Notes under the pieces: model-generated
The model's database searches: none
What the model saw: the letters and a program-made list of their open reading frames with translations, nothing else
What the model was told of the DNA's origin: nothing
Part shown: positions 9,801 to 17,249 of the stretch, piece by piece
Numbering within the stretch: the stretch's first letter is position 1
Layout of the letters: every line of letters begins with the position of its first letter
From: Achromobacter sp. UMC46
GTDB taxonomy: Bacteria > Pseudomonadota > Gammaproteobacteria > Burkholderiales > Burkholderiaceae_B
Assembly (NCBI RefSeq): GCF_014170335.1
Contig: NZ_LZZS01000033.1
Location: forward strand, 186,001-250,000
Direction of reading: 5' to 3'
Length of the DNA: 64,000 nucleotides
Program-made: the position numbers and the translations under genes

Positions 9801-10302
9801 CGCCGCCATCGGCACCCTGGCGCACGCCTGGCTGGCCCGCATCGGCCAGGACGGCGTGCACACGTGGCCTGCCGACGCCCTGGCCGAGCGCCTCCCCGCG
9901 ATGCGCCGCCAGCTGACGCGCGCAGGCATCCCCGCCAGCCAGGCCGACGCCGCCGCCGAAGCGGTGCTTGAAACCCTGCAAGCCACGCTGTCAGACGGCC
10001 GCGGCCTATGGCTGCTGTCCCAATCCGGCGCCCGCCGCGAATGGCCCCTGATCGACGCCGCCGGCAAAGTCTCCGTCATCGACCTGGCGCTCAGCACCGA
10101 AGACGGCTGGCTGATCGTCGACTACAAAACCGGCCGCCCCCACCCCGGCGAACCCCCCGCCGCCTTCGCCACCCGCATGCGCCAACGCCACGGCGAACAA
10201 CTGTTGCGCTACTGCACCCAAGTCACCGCCCTGGACGGCCGCATAGCAAGAGCCGCCCTTTACTTCCCCCGAGCCAAAGCCTGGATCGACCTGAACAAAT
10301 AA
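6853..10302 (+). CDS. UvrD-family helicase/exonuclease, AddA-like
   Basis: 1149-residue superfamily 1A helicase with a C-terminal nuclease. Visible motifs in order: Walker A APAGSGKTELL (Lys34), motif Ia AITFTRKAASEM, motif II LLIDEFQDTSQTQ, motif III LFLVGDPMQSIYRFR, motif V IMTMHKSKGLQFETVILYG, motif VI LLYVAATRARKRLHLVG, and near the C-terminus a RecB-type nuclease core IVDYKTG. This is the AddA architecture and size. It starts 3 nt after the AddB-like gene and is expected to act with it as an ATP-driven end-resection complex feeding RecA. An in-frame Ala-rich stretch around residues 675-695 (AAPQGSLFDAAPAAPE) sits in the 2B/1B region and is probably a linker. RecB is the alternative label, but the AddB-like partner makes AddA fit better. 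Confidence 0.9.
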   Translation: MAEQERLPQDHAARADALDPARSFLVQAPAGSGKTELLTDRILALLATVSRPEEIVAITFTRKAASEMHARVLSKLRRGLDGPPEAMHERRSWELARAALARNEEQGWHLLDHPARLAIRTIDSFCAGLVRSMPWLSELGGMPDITDDARANYEAAARATLDLADDYDAVRVLLQHLDVDVQAAKDAIADMLGQRDQWLPLLRHGSDRAGMEAMLAEAIGEDLDALSEAMPYGWAEALCGPARLAATQLQDGDDDNKLLPLLDWTEELPPDAEVLDQWRAVAHLLLTGTGSLRKTVNKNLGFPAKCAHKEPFVAWLESADGQAAWVRRLNAVRDIPEPRFTDAQWEVLGAQLMTLALAVAQLRLRFADTGEVDFIEIAQRAASALGSADDPGELLLKLDASIRHLLIDEFQDTSQTQLDLLRTLTSGWQAGDGRTLFLVGDPMQSIYRFRKAEVGLFLEVADIGVGELQPDFLNLTDNFRSQAGIVDWVNRSFVSLLPKRSDAAAGAISYSPSTAFHEALPDPAVRFHPAWSRAGVAPAEEQAEDIAVGLVRQALADHKGAKHPVAVLVRARSHLGNLTRRLAQEGIRCRAVDLVPLALRPVVADLVQLVRALSHPGDRMAWLSVLRAPYCGLTLTSLQRLFGDDHITPVPVLLERALRIVRPTMPAVADAAPQGSLFDAAPAAPESPSAQALLGADEFARLRQVAAILLDKRNDSGAMPFAAWVESLWRRLGGPALYAGLSVANDAESLFQLVERLAPHGGIDPAALDAGISRLFAAPDAADEDDGAVEIMTMHKSKGLQFETVILYGLHRAPRGDQAPLVRFEQSGGRVLFGPVKPRAETEADPVSRYLGAREARRASYEIDRLLYVAATRARKRLHLVGHVSLDEATGQVKTPPSASLLGRLWPCLETPVPPSQQGEAEPETVDGPEWQGEPLRRVSGEGLAQLAGQSDITVSPGFGAAARGAWGDGSEHPAWQLEAGYDAAIGTLAHAWLARIGQDGVHTWPADALAERLPAMRRQLTRAGIPASQADAAAEAVLETLQATLSDGRGLWLLSQSGARREWPLIDAAGKVSVIDLALSTEDGWLIVDYKTGRPHPGEPPAAFATRMRQRHGEQLLRYCTQVTALDGRIARAALYFPRAKAWIDLNK

Positions 10303-10332
10303 GACCAACGAAGAAAGAGCAAAGAGAACAAA

Positions 10333-10380
10333 GAAAGAAGAGAAAGAAGAGAAAGAAGAGAAAGAAGAGAAAGAAGAGAA
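10333..10380. repeat. Nine-base tandem repeat GAAAGAAGA, five copies
   Basis: Five perfect head-to-tail copies of GAAAGAAGA at 10333-10377 plus three further matching bases, 30 nt behind the helicase stop. The tract is strictly purine on the plus strand and continues less regularly on both sides (from about 10310, and AGCGAAGC-like units to 10440). It explains the apparent Phe/Leu/Ser-rich open frames on the minus strand, which are not genes. Copy number of such repeats usually varies between strains. Confidence 0.95.
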
Positions 10381-10451
10381 CGGCGAGCGAAGCAAGCCAA
10401 AAAGGCAAAGCGAAGCGAGCCAAAAATGGCAAGCGAAGCAAAGCCATCTCT

Positions 10452-10472
10452 CCCTCCCCCTCGGGGGGAGGG
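10452..10472. repeat. GC-rich palindrome (REP-like hairpin)
   Basis: CCCTCCCCC (10452-10460) pairs with GGGGGAGGG (10464-10472) across a 3-nt loop; a further G-rich stretch CCGGGGAGGGGG follows to about 10485. Palindromes of this CCCTCCCC/GGGGAGGG type are scattered between genes in high-GC beta- and gammaproteobacteria. There is no T-run behind it, so it is not a classical terminator. Confidence 0.6.
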
Positions 10473-10500
10473 CCGGGGAGGGGGCAACATACCGCCCCAA

Positions 10501-10572
10501 AGGGGCCCGCCAACCGGAAGGCTGCAAGCAAGCGAAGCGCAGCTCTGCTAGAATTCCGGTTGGCGGGCCCCT
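10501..10572. repeat. Inverted repeat: mirror copy of the 4.5S RNA 5' arm
   Basis: AGGGGCCCGCCAACCGGAA at 10501-10519 is the exact reverse complement of 10554-10572, which is the promoter-proximal end and 5' arm of the 4.5S RNA gene. The two 19-base arms are separated by 34 nt. Confidence 0.9.
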
Positions 10573-10662
10573 CCGCATGGTTCGACGGTGAACCTGGTCA
10601 GGTCGGGAACGAAGCAGCCATAGTCGTTTAGGGTCAGTGCCGGAGTAAGGCTCGCCAACCGG
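10556..10662 (+). ncRNA. ffs: 4.5S signal recognition particle RNA (small type)
   Basis: The two ends pair (CCGGTTGGCGGG at 10556 and CGCCAACCGG ending at 10662), as in the long hairpin of bacterial SRP RNA. The conserved Ffh-binding domain is present: GGTCAGGTCGGGAACGAAGC around 10598-10615 with the opposing strand CAGCCATAGTCGTTTAGGGTCAG split around the apical loop. Length (~107 nt) fits the small eubacterial SRP RNA (E. coli about 114 nt). The RNA binds Ffh and targets nascent membrane proteins to FtsY/SecYEG. A TGCTAGAAT extended -10-like element lies at 10546-10554. dnaX follows about 170 nt downstream on the same strand, a neighbourhood also seen in other betaproteobacteria. Confidence 0.95.
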
Positions 10663-10695
10663 ATTCTTCAAAGCAATGGGTAGTGGGCAGAGGGT

Positions 10696-10790
10696 GATTC
10701 AACCCGATTCAACCCGCCGCTCGATTGCTTTCAAGGGGGACGGGGTTATTTTCCAGGGATTCGTTCCACGGGAATAAGCCCGTCCCCTTT
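10696..10790. repeat. Tandem decamer plus inverted REP-like pair before dnaX
   Basis: GATTCAACCC occurs twice in tandem (10696-10715). Behind it, AAGGGGGACGGGGTTATTTT (10733-10752) and its imperfect inverted partner GGAATAAGCCCGTCCCCTTT (10771-10790) form a two-arm element separated by about 18 nt. GGGGACGGG/TTATT-type palindromes resemble the REP sequences mobilised by REP-associated tyrosine transposases; that assignment is from memory of the family. The element ends about 40 nt before the dnaX start, so the dnaX promoter must lie inside or beyond it. Confidence 0.65.
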
Positions 10791-10831
10791 GCATTTCAGC
10801 CAGCACGCGAAACAGGCTCTACAATCCAGCC

Positions 10832-13060
10832 ATGACTTATCTGGTACTGGCCCGCAAGTGGCGGCCGCGATCGTTCGATACCCTCGTGGGACAGGATCAC
10901 GTGGTGCGCGCGTTGACTCATGCGCTCGACACCCAACGCCTGCACCATGCCTGGCTGTTCACCGGCACCCGGGGCGTGGGCAAGACCACCCTGTCCCGGA
11001 TCCTGGCCAAATCGCTCAACTGTGAAACCGGCATCACGTCCAAGCCGTGCGGCGTCTGCCGGGCGTGCACGGAGATCGACGCCGGGCGCTTTGTCGACTA
11101 CCTGGAGCTGGACGCGGCCTCGAACCGCGGCGTCGAGGAAATGACGCAGCTGCTGGAGCAGGCGGTCTATTCGCCGGGCGCCGGGCGCTTCAAGGTCTAC
11201 ATGATCGACGAAGTGCACATGCTGACGGGCCACGCCTTCAACGCCATGTTGAAGACGCTGGAAGAGCCGCCGCCCCACGTCAAATTCATCCTGGCCACGA
11301 CCGATCCGCAGAAGATCCCGGTGACGGTGCTGTCGCGCTGCCTCCAGTTCAACCTGAAGCAGATGCCGGCCGACTCCATTGTCGGGCATTTGCAGGCGGT
11401 GCTGGGCCAGGAAGAAGTGGCTTTTGAAGTGCCGGCCTTGCGCCTGATCGGCCAAGCCGCCCAGGGGTCCATGCGCGACGCGCTGTCCCTGACCGACCAG
11501 GCCATCGCCTACAGCGCCGGCAACATGACCGAGGACGCCGTGCGCGGCATGCTCGGCACCATCGACCAGCGCCATCTGGTGCGCCTGCTGGACGCCTTGT
11601 CCGCCGGTGACGCCAAGGGCGTGCTGGCGGTGGCCGATGAACTGGCGACCCGCGGGCTGTCGTACGCCGGCGCGCTGGCCGATCTGGCTGTGCTGCTGTC
11701 CCGCGTGGCGATCGAACAGCGGGTCACCGGCGTCACGCCCGCCGAAGATCCGCTGGCCGCCGACATCGCGCGTCTGGCGCTGACCTTGCATCCCGATGCC
11801 GTGCAGTTGTTCTATTCGGTGGCGGTGCATAGCCGCAGCGAACTGACGCTGGCGCCCGACGAGTATGCGGGCTTCATCATGGCTTGCCTGCGCATGCTGG
11901 CGCTCAACGGCGACGCCGGTCCGCAGACCGCATTGGAAGCGCCCGCCGCACCCGCCCGCCAAGTGGCGGAACCGGCCGTTGCCGCCGCTGCACCGGCAGC
12001 CATTGCAGCCACTGCAGCGCCTGCGGCGGTGGCCGCCCCGGCGCCCGCGCCTGTGGCGGTCCCGGCCGCCACAGCGTCTGCCGCTGCCACGCCTGCCGTG
12101 GCACCAGAGCCGCTTGCGCCTGAACCGCTTGTGTCTGAGCCGGTTGCGCTCGCCGCGTCAGCCGAAGCCGCCGCGCCCGCGTCGATGGCCGCTGATCCGG
12201 CACCCGTAGCCGAGCCTGAGCCCGCGCAGCAGCCCGATTTCCAGCCCGAACCCCAGTCCGAATCCGTCTCGGCAACTCAAGCCGCCGCCAGCGAAAGCGT
12301 GCCGCCTTGGGAGGACCTGCCGGCGAACGCACCGGCGGCGCCCGAGACCGCTATCGCCGCCAAGGCCGGCGGTTCCGCGGCGTTGGCTGTCACGCCCGCT
12401 GTCGCGGCCGTGCTGGCCACCGCGCCAGCCGAAGCCGATGGCGACGGACCGCCTTCCTGGGTAGACGAAGAAATCCCGTTCGAAGCCGAGGGCGGCTTCG
12501 TCCCGGATGGCGGCTTCACGTCCGATCCGGACGACGACGAATTTGAAACGCTGGCGAGCGCGCCGTCCGCCGCGCCGGTTCCGGCCGCGCCGGTCCGGCG
12601 CGAAGGCCCGGCGCCGGCGCGCAAGCGCGCGGCAGGCGCAGGCCAATCGCGCGCCCGTATGGCGGACATGACGTCCGCCGGCTGGCCCGAGCTGGCCGCC
12701 CGCCTGCCGGTCACCGGCCTGGCGGCGGAACTGGCTCGCCAAAGCGAATGGGCTGGCGTGCAGGGCGACGCGATCGTCCTGCGTGTAGCGGTGAAGACGC
12801 TGGCCGAAAGCGAAAGCCGGGTCCGCCTGCAAACCGTCTTGTGCGAACATTTCGGGCAGGGCATCCGGCTGGACGTGGAAGTCGGCGTCACCGGCGACGC
12901 CACGGCGCATGCCGTGGCGCAGGCCGAGCGCGCCGCGCGCCAGCAGGCCGCGGAAGACGCCGTGGCCGTCGATCCTTTTGTACAAGCGTTGTTGGCCGAT
13001 TTCGGGGGCCAGGTCGTACCCGGCTCCATCCGCCATGTCGATCCCCCGGCCGCTGCCTGA
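10832..13060 (+). CDS. dnaX: DNA polymerase III subunit gamma/tau
   Basis: 742-residue clamp-loader ATPase subunit that loads the beta sliding clamp during replication. The start [20 protein letters not shown] is canonical. Visible are the Walker [11 protein letters not shown] (Lys51), the zinc-binding cysteines Cys64, Cys73, Cys76 and Cys79, the DEVH-like Walker B ([10 protein letters not shown]) and sensor 1 region. AAA+ domains I-III end near residue 365. A very Ala/Pro-rich linker (about 370-560) follows, then a C-terminal tau-type domain (from about 610, [20 protein letters not shown]) that would contact the polymerase alpha subunit and DnaB. I saw no A-rich slippery heptamer like that of E. 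coli, so a separately frameshifted gamma is not obvious. ybaB and recR follow in the usual order. Confidence 0.97.
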   Translation: MTYLVLARKWRPRSFDTLVGQDHVVRALTHALDTQRLHHAWLFTGTRGVGKTTLSRILAKSLNCETGITSKPCGVCRACTEIDAGRFVDYLELDAASNRGVEEMTQLLEQAVYSPGAGRFKVYMIDEVHMLTGHAFNAMLKTLEEPPPHVKFILATTDPQKIPVTVLSRCLQFNLKQMPADSIVGHLQAVLGQEEVAFEVPALRLIGQAAQGSMRDALSLTDQAIAYSAGNMTEDAVRGMLGTIDQRHLVRLLDALSAGDAKGVLAVADELATRGLSYAGALADLAVLLSRVAIEQRVTGVTPAEDPLAADIARLALTLHPDAVQLFYSVAVHSRSELTLAPDEYAGFIMACLRMLALNGDAGPQTALEAPAAPARQVAEPAVAAAAPAAIAATAAPAAVAAPAPAPVAVPAATASAAATPAVAPEPLAPEPLVSEPVALAASAEAAAPASMAADPAPVAEPEPAQQPDFQPEPQSESVSATQAAASESVPPWEDLPANAPAAPETAIAAKAGGSAALAVTPAVAAVLATAPAEADGDGPPSWVDEEIPFEAEGGFVPDGGFTSDPDDDEFETLASAPSAAPVPAAPVRREGPAPARKRAAGAGQSRARMADMTSAGWPELAARLPVTGLAAELARQSEWAGVQGDAIVLRVAVKTLAESESRVRLQTVLCEHFGQGIRLDVEVGVTGDATAHAVAQAERAARQQAAEDAVAVDPFVQALLADFGGQVVPGSIRHVDPPAAA

Positions 13061-13104
13061 GGCGGCGGCAATCTCTTATTCCCCTCGTTCAAGGAACATC
13101 CATC

Positions 13105-13431
13105 ATGATGAAAGGACAACTGGCCGGCCTGATGCGCCAGGCGCAGCAGATGCAGGAAAACATGAAGAAGGCGCAAGACGCGCTGGCTGAAATCCAGGTC
13201 GAAGGCGCCTCGGGCGGCGGTCTGGTCAAGGTCACCATGACCTGCCGCCACGACGTCAAGCGCGTCGTGATCGACCCGTCGCTGCTGGGCGACGACAAGG
13301 ACATGCTGGAAGACCTGGTCGCCGCCGCGTTCAACGACGCGCTGCGCAAGGCCGAAACCACGTCCCAGGAAAAGATGGCGGGCGTCACCGCCGGCATGCC
13401 GCTGCCCCCGGGCATGAAGCTGCCGTTCTGA
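13105..13431 (+). CDS. ybaB: Nucleoid-associated protein YbaB/EbfC
   Basis: 108-residue YbaB/EbfC-family DNA-binding protein. The start [20 protein letters not shown] is preceded by AAGGAA 9 nt upstream. The central [20 protein letters not shown] and [20 protein letters not shown] segments and the C-terminal [12 protein letters not shown] are almost canonical for the family. YbaB forms dimers that bind DNA and influences nucleoid structure; loss affects DNA repair in several bacteria. It lies 44 nt after dnaX and 21 nt before recR, the conserved dnaX-ybaB-recR unit. Confidence 0.96.
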   Translation: MMKGQLAGLMRQAQQMQENMKKAQDALAEIQVEGASGGGLVKVTMTCRHDVKRVVIDPSLLGDDKDMLEDLVAAAFNDALRKAETTSQEKMAGVTAGMPLPPGMKLPF

Positions 13432-13452
13432 TTGGCGCGACCCTAGGCCGCA

Positions 13453-14061
13453 ATGGATCCCTTACTGCCTGAACCCGAACCGCTGGTGTCGCTGATCGAG
13501 GCGCTGCGGCGCCTGCCCGGCGTGGGTATCCGATCGGCCAGACGCATGGCGTACCACCTGCTGCAGCATGACCCGCAAGGCGCGGACATGCTGGGGCAGG
13601 CGCTGGCCGGCGCGGTGCGGGATCTTAAGCATTGCGCGCGGTGCAACAGCTTTTCGGAAGAAGAGGTCTGCGGCACCTGCTCCAACCCCAAGCGCGACCG
13701 ATCGCTGCTGTGCATCGTGGAAACGCCTGCCGACCAGAACATGATCGAGTCCAGCCACGGCTACCGCGGCCTGTACTACGTGCTGATGGGCCGGGTGGCG
13801 CCGCTTGAGGGCATCGGCCCGCGCGAGCTGGACTTCGACCGCGTGATCACGCGGGCGACGGACGGCGAGGTGCAGGAAGTCATCCTGGCCACCAACTTCA
13901 CCGCCGAAGGCGAGACCACCGCCCACTTCCTGGGCGAAGCGCTGGGCGAACGCGGCTTGCGCGTGACGCGCCTGGCGCGCGGCGTGCCCGCCGGCAGCGA
14001 GCTGGAATACGTGGATGCCGGCACGATCGCCTGGGCCTTGATGGAGCGCAAGACCACCTGA
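13453..14061 (+). CDS. recR: Recombination mediator RecR
   Basis: 202-residue protein of the RecFOR pathway that helps load RecA onto SSB-coated gapped DNA. In order: helix-hairpin-helix ([20 protein letters not shown], about residues 18-37), a four-Cys zinc finger (Cys61, Cys64, Cys73, Cys76; [16 protein letters not shown]), a Toprim domain ([15 protein letters not shown] onward) and the Walker-B-like C-terminal region ([19 protein letters not shown]). Length and order are typical. It closes the dnaX-ybaB-recR operon; 71 nt separate it from the following CoA-transferase gene. Confidence 0.96.
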   Translation: MDPLLPEPEPLVSLIEALRRLPGVGIRSARRMAYHLLQHDPQGADMLGQALAGAVRDLKHCARCNSFSEEEVCGTCSNPKRDRSLLCIVETPADQNMIESSHGYRGLYYVLMGRVAPLEGIGPRELDFDRVITRATDGEVQEVILATNFTAEGETTAHFLGEALGERGLRVTRLARGVPAGSELEYVDAGTIAWALMERKTT

Positions 14062-14132
14062 GGCTCGCAGCACGACAACAGCCAGCCGGCAACGTATCGG
14101 CGGGGCAAAGAAAACCGTGAGGAAGACAAACC

Positions 14133-15392
14133 ATGTCAGCGCTGACCGGACTCAAGGTCCTGGAACTCGGCACGCTCATCGCCGGCCCGTTCGCCGCGCG
14201 CATCTTCGGCGAATTCGGCGCCGATGTCATCAAGGTGGAAACGCCGCATGGGCCTGACGGCACGGGCGGCGGAGACCCCATCCGCAGCTGGCGCCATCTG
14301 CACGAGGGCAATTCGCTCTGGTGGACGGTGCAGGCCCGCAACAAGCAATCCATCGCCCTGAACCTGAAAGACCCGCGCGCCCAGGAGATCGCCCGCAAGC
14401 TGGCGCTGGACGCCGACGTCGTGGTCGAGAACTACCGGCCAGGCGTGCTTGAGAAGTGGGGCCTGGGCTTCGAGCAGCTGCGCGCCATCAATCCCGCGCT
14501 GATCATGGTGCGGCTGTCGGGCTATGGCCAGACCGGCCCCATGAAAGACCAGCCGGGCTTCGGCGCCATCGGCGAATCGATGGGCGGCTTGCGCTACGTG
14601 TCCGGTCATCCCGACCGGCCGCCGCTGCGGGTCGGCATCTCCATCGGCGATTCCATCGCCGCGCTGCACGGCGTGATCGGCGCCATGATGGCGCTGCGCC
14701 ACCGCGACGCCACGGGCGGACGCTGGAACGGCCAGTCGGGCGACGCCTGCCGGGCCGGGCAGGGGCAGATGGTGGACGTGGCCTTGTACGAGGCCGTCTT
14801 CAACATGATGGAAAGCCTTGTGCCCGAGTACGACGTGGCCGGCGTAGTGCGCGAGCGCACGGGCGGCGCGCTGCCGGGCATCGTGCCGTCCAACACCTAC
14901 ACCACCCGCGACGGCCAGAACGTCGTCATCGCGGGCAACGGCGACGCGATCTTCCACAGGCTGATGCGCGCCATCGGCCGGGACGACCTGGCCGAAGACC
15001 CCGACCTGGTGCGCAACGACGGCCGCGCGCGCCGGGTCGAAGAGATCGACGGCGCCATCCAGCAATGGTGCGGCGGCCGCGGCATCGAAGCGGCGCTGGG
15101 CGTGCTGAAGGGCGCGGACGTGCCTGTCGGCAAGATCTACAGCGTGGCCGACATGTTCGGCGATCCGCAGTTCCTGGCGCGCCGGATGATTGAGCAGCAC
15201 CACTTCGCCGACGGCAGTCCGGTCAAGCTGCCGGCGGTGGTTCCCAAGCTGTCGGAGACCCCTGGCCAGACGCGCTGGGTCGGCCCGGCATTAGGGGAAC
15301 ATACCGAGGAAGTCCTGAAATCGCTGGGGTATGATTCAGCGGCTATTGATGAGCTGGCGAAGACCGGCGCTATCGGTAAACCCGACAATTAG
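14133..15392 (+). CDS. CaiB/BaiF family CoA-transferase
   Basis: 419-residue family III CoA-transferase. Family features are the N-terminal LTGLKVLELGTLIAGPFAAR, the Rossmann-like GADVIKVETPHGPD, NKQSIALNLKDPRAQEIARK, and the catalytic Asp region VGISIGDSIAALHGVIGAMM. These enzymes move CoA between carboxylic acids through an aspartyl-CoA intermediate. The acceptor acid cannot be deduced. The RBS GAGGAAG lies about 12 nt ahead of the ATG. The next gene (ABC binding protein) starts 11 nt after the stop, so the enzyme and the importer very likely act on one substrate, an organic acid taken up and then activated as its CoA ester. Compared with shorter family members there is a small loop (RWNGQSGDACRAGQGQ) before the VDVALYEAVFNMM segment. 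Confidence 0.92.
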   Translation: MSALTGLKVLELGTLIAGPFAARIFGEFGADVIKVETPHGPDGTGGGDPIRSWRHLHEGNSLWWTVQARNKQSIALNLKDPRAQEIARKLALDADVVVENYRPGVLEKWGLGFEQLRAINPALIMVRLSGYGQTGPMKDQPGFGAIGESMGGLRYVSGHPDRPPLRVGISIGDSIAALHGVIGAMMALRHRDATGGRWNGQSGDACRAGQGQMVDVALYEAVFNMMESLVPEYDVAGVVRERTGGALPGIVPSNTYTTRDGQNVVIAGNGDAIFHRLMRAIGRDDLAEDPDLVRNDGRARRVEEIDGAIQQWCGGRGIEAALGVLKGADVPVGKIYSVADMFGDPQFLARRMIEQHHFADGSPVKLPAVVPKLSETPGQTRWVGPALGEHTEEVLKSLGYDSAAIDELAKTGAIGKPDN

Positions 15393-15403
15393 GAGACAAC
15401 CAC

Positions 15404-16444
15404 ATGTCAGTTACTCGCCGTGACTTGCTCAAGATGGCCGGCGCCGCCGGCGTCATGGGCATGGCGCCCGCCATCGTGCGCGCACAGAAGCTTGAAAAGT
15501 CCAAGGTCCAGATCGCCGTGGGCGGCAAGCCCCTGATCTACTACCTGCCCTTGTCCATCGCGGAAGCCCGCGGCTACTTCAAGGACGAAGGCCTGGACGT
15601 CAGCATCGCCGACTTTGCCGGCGGCTCCAAGGCGTTGCAGGCGGTGGTGGGCGGCAGCGCCGACATCGTCTCGGGCGCGTTCGAGCACACGCTGTCCATG
15701 CAGTCCAAGGGCCAGGCCTACCGCGCCTTCGTGCTGCAAGGCCGCGCGCCGATGATCGGCGTGGGCGTGTCCAAGAAGAACCTGCCCAACTACAAGGGGC
15801 CGGCCGACTTGAAGGGCAAGAAGATCGGCGTGACCGCGCCGGGCTCGTCCACCAACATGGTGGTCAGCTTCTTCCTGGCCAAGCACGGCCTGAAGGCGTC
15901 CGACGTCTCGATCATCGGCGTGGGCGCCGGCGCCGGGGCCGTGACGGCGTTGCGCAGCGGCCAGATCGACGCCATCTCCAACACCGACCCCGTGGTGTCG
16001 ATGCTGGAAATGCCGGGCGATATCCAGATCATCGTCGACACGCGCACCTTGAAGGACACGCAGGACATCTTCGGCGGCAACATGCCCGCCGGCTGCCTGT
16101 ACGCGCCGCAGGCGTTCATCGACGCCAACCCGAACACGACGCAGGCCCTGACCAATGCGCTGGTCCGCGCCGACAAGTGGATCCAGAAGGCTGGCCCCGA
16201 CGAGATCGCCAAGATCGTGCCGGAAACCTATCTGCTGGGCGACCCGGCCGTGTACAAGGCCGCCATCGCGAAAAGCCTGGAAGGCCTGTCGCCGGATGGC
16301 ATGATCCCCGAAGACGGCGCGGCCACCGCGTTGAAGGCGCTGGCCGCCTACCAGGCGGATTTCGACGGCGCGAAGATCGACCCCTCCAAGGTCTGGACCA
16401 ACGATTTCGCGCGCCGCGCCAACGAGAAGTATGCCAATGGTTGA
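15404..16444 (+). CDS. ABC transporter substrate-binding protein (SsuA/NMT1 type), Tat-exported
   Basis: 346-residue periplasmic protein with a twin-arginine signal: VTRRDLLKMAGAAGVMGMAP followed by AIVRAQ as the probable cleavage region. The mature part starts VQIAVGGKPLIYYLPLSIA and follows the NMT1/THI5-SsuA fold used for sulfonates, nitrate, pyrimidine precursors and aromatic acids. An AGG-type ribosome site (TAGGAGACAACCAC) precedes the ATG. Substrate unknown; the CoA-transferase upstream makes a carboxylate more plausible than taurine or nitrate. The end overlaps the ATPase start by 14 nt. Confidence 0.9.
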   Translation: MSVTRRDLLKMAGAAGVMGMAPAIVRAQKLEKSKVQIAVGGKPLIYYLPLSIAEARGYFKDEGLDVSIADFAGGSKALQAVVGGSADIVSGAFEHTLSMQSKGQAYRAFVLQGRAPMIGVGVSKKNLPNYKGPADLKGKKIGVTAPGSSTNMVVSFFLAKHGLKASDVSIIGVGAGAGAVTALRSGQIDAISNTDPVVSMLEMPGDIQIIVDTRTLKDTQDIFGGNMPAGCLYAPQAFIDANPNTTQALTNALVRADKWIQKAGPDEIAKIVPETYLLGDPAVYKAAIAKSLEGLSPDGMIPEDGAATALKALAAYQADFDGAKIDPSKVWTNDFARRANEKYANG

Positions 16445-17246
16445 AGCCGCACTATCGCTGGAGAACATCAGTTGCACCTTTGTGTCGCGCGACGACCGGT
16501 CGCAGCGCTACACCGCCGTCAGCGACACGACCCTGGCCATCGCGCCAGGGGAATTCGTGTCGGTGGTGGGGCCGACCGGTTGCGGGAAATCCACCTTGCT
16601 CAACGTCGGCGCCGGCCTGCTGTCGCCGTCGTCGGGCCTGGTGAAGGTGTTCGGCCAACCCCTGTCGGGCATCAACGCGCGTGCGGGCTACATGTTCCAG
16701 GGCGAGGCGCTCCTGCCCTGGCGCAGCGCGCTGGACAACGTGGTGGCCGGGCTGGATTTCGCCGGCGTGCCGCGCCCGGAAGCGCTTGAGCGCGGCCGGG
16801 AGTGGATGCGCCGGGTAGGCCTGGGCGGCTTCGAAGAGCGCTATCCGCACCAGATGTCGGGGGGCATGCGCAAGCGCGCCATGCTGGCCCAGACGCTGAT
16901 CCGCGATCCGGACATCATCCTGATGGACGAGCCGTTCTCGGCCCTGGACATCCAGACGCGCCAGCTGATGGAAAACGAAGTGCTGGAGCTGTGGATGGCC
17001 AAGCGCAAGGCCGTGCTGTTCATCACGCACGACCTGGACGAAGCCATCGCGATGAGCGACCGCGTGATCGTGCTGTCGGCCGGGCCCGGCACGCATCCGA
17101 TCGGTGAATTCGCCATCGACCTGCCGCGCCCGCGCGACGTGGCCGAAGTGCGCGCCCATCCGCGTTTCGTCGAGCTGCATTCGGCCATCTGGGCCGTGCT
17201 GCGCGAAGAAGTGCTCAAGGGCTATGCCCAACAGAAGCGAGCCTGA
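16431..17246 (+). CDS. ABC transporter ATP-binding protein (SsuB/TauB type)
   Basis: 271-residue ABC ATPase with Walker [13 protein letters not shown]-loop YMFQGEALLPWRS, signature MSGGMRKRAMLAQ, Walker B DIILMDEPFSALD and H-loop FITHDLDEAIAMS, the set expected for nitrate/sulfonate-type importers. Translation may begin at ATG 16431 or at the second ATG at 16437; both lie inside the end of the binding-protein gene, implying coupling. The permease starts 3 nt after its stop. It would energise uptake by the binding protein encoded just upstream. Confidence 0.94.
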   Translation: MPMVEAALSLENISCTFVSRDDRSQRYTAVSDTTLAIAPGEFVSVVGPTGCGKSTLLNVGAGLLSPSSGLVKVFGQPLSGINARAGYMFQGEALLPWRSALDNVVAGLDFAGVPRPEALERGREWMRRVGLGGFEERYPHQMSGGMRKRAMLAQTLIRDPDIILMDEPFSALDIQTRQLMENEVLELWMAKRKAVLFITHDLDEAIAMSDRVIVLSAGPGTHPIGEFAIDLPRPRDVAEVRAHPRFVELHSAIWAVLREEVLKGYAQQKRA

Positions 17247-17249
17247 GGT

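Noticed and set aside
4186..10302. Anti-phage defence system (helicase plus nuclease pair)
   Set aside because: The motifs and order fit the housekeeping AddAB-type repair pair of betaproteobacteria; no further defence genes nearby.
10223..10531. Open frame on the minus strand with Phe/Leu repeats looking like a membrane protein
   Set aside because: It is the translation of the purine tandem repeat and low-complexity DNA; no start signal or conserved pattern.
10447..10830. CRISPR array
   Set aside because: Repeats are of different types and lengths, with no regular spacers; no cas genes in the window.
10832..13060. Programmed frameshift site in dnaX giving a separate gamma form
   Set aside because: No A-rich slippery heptamer with downstream hairpin was found; only the full tau-type frame is supported.
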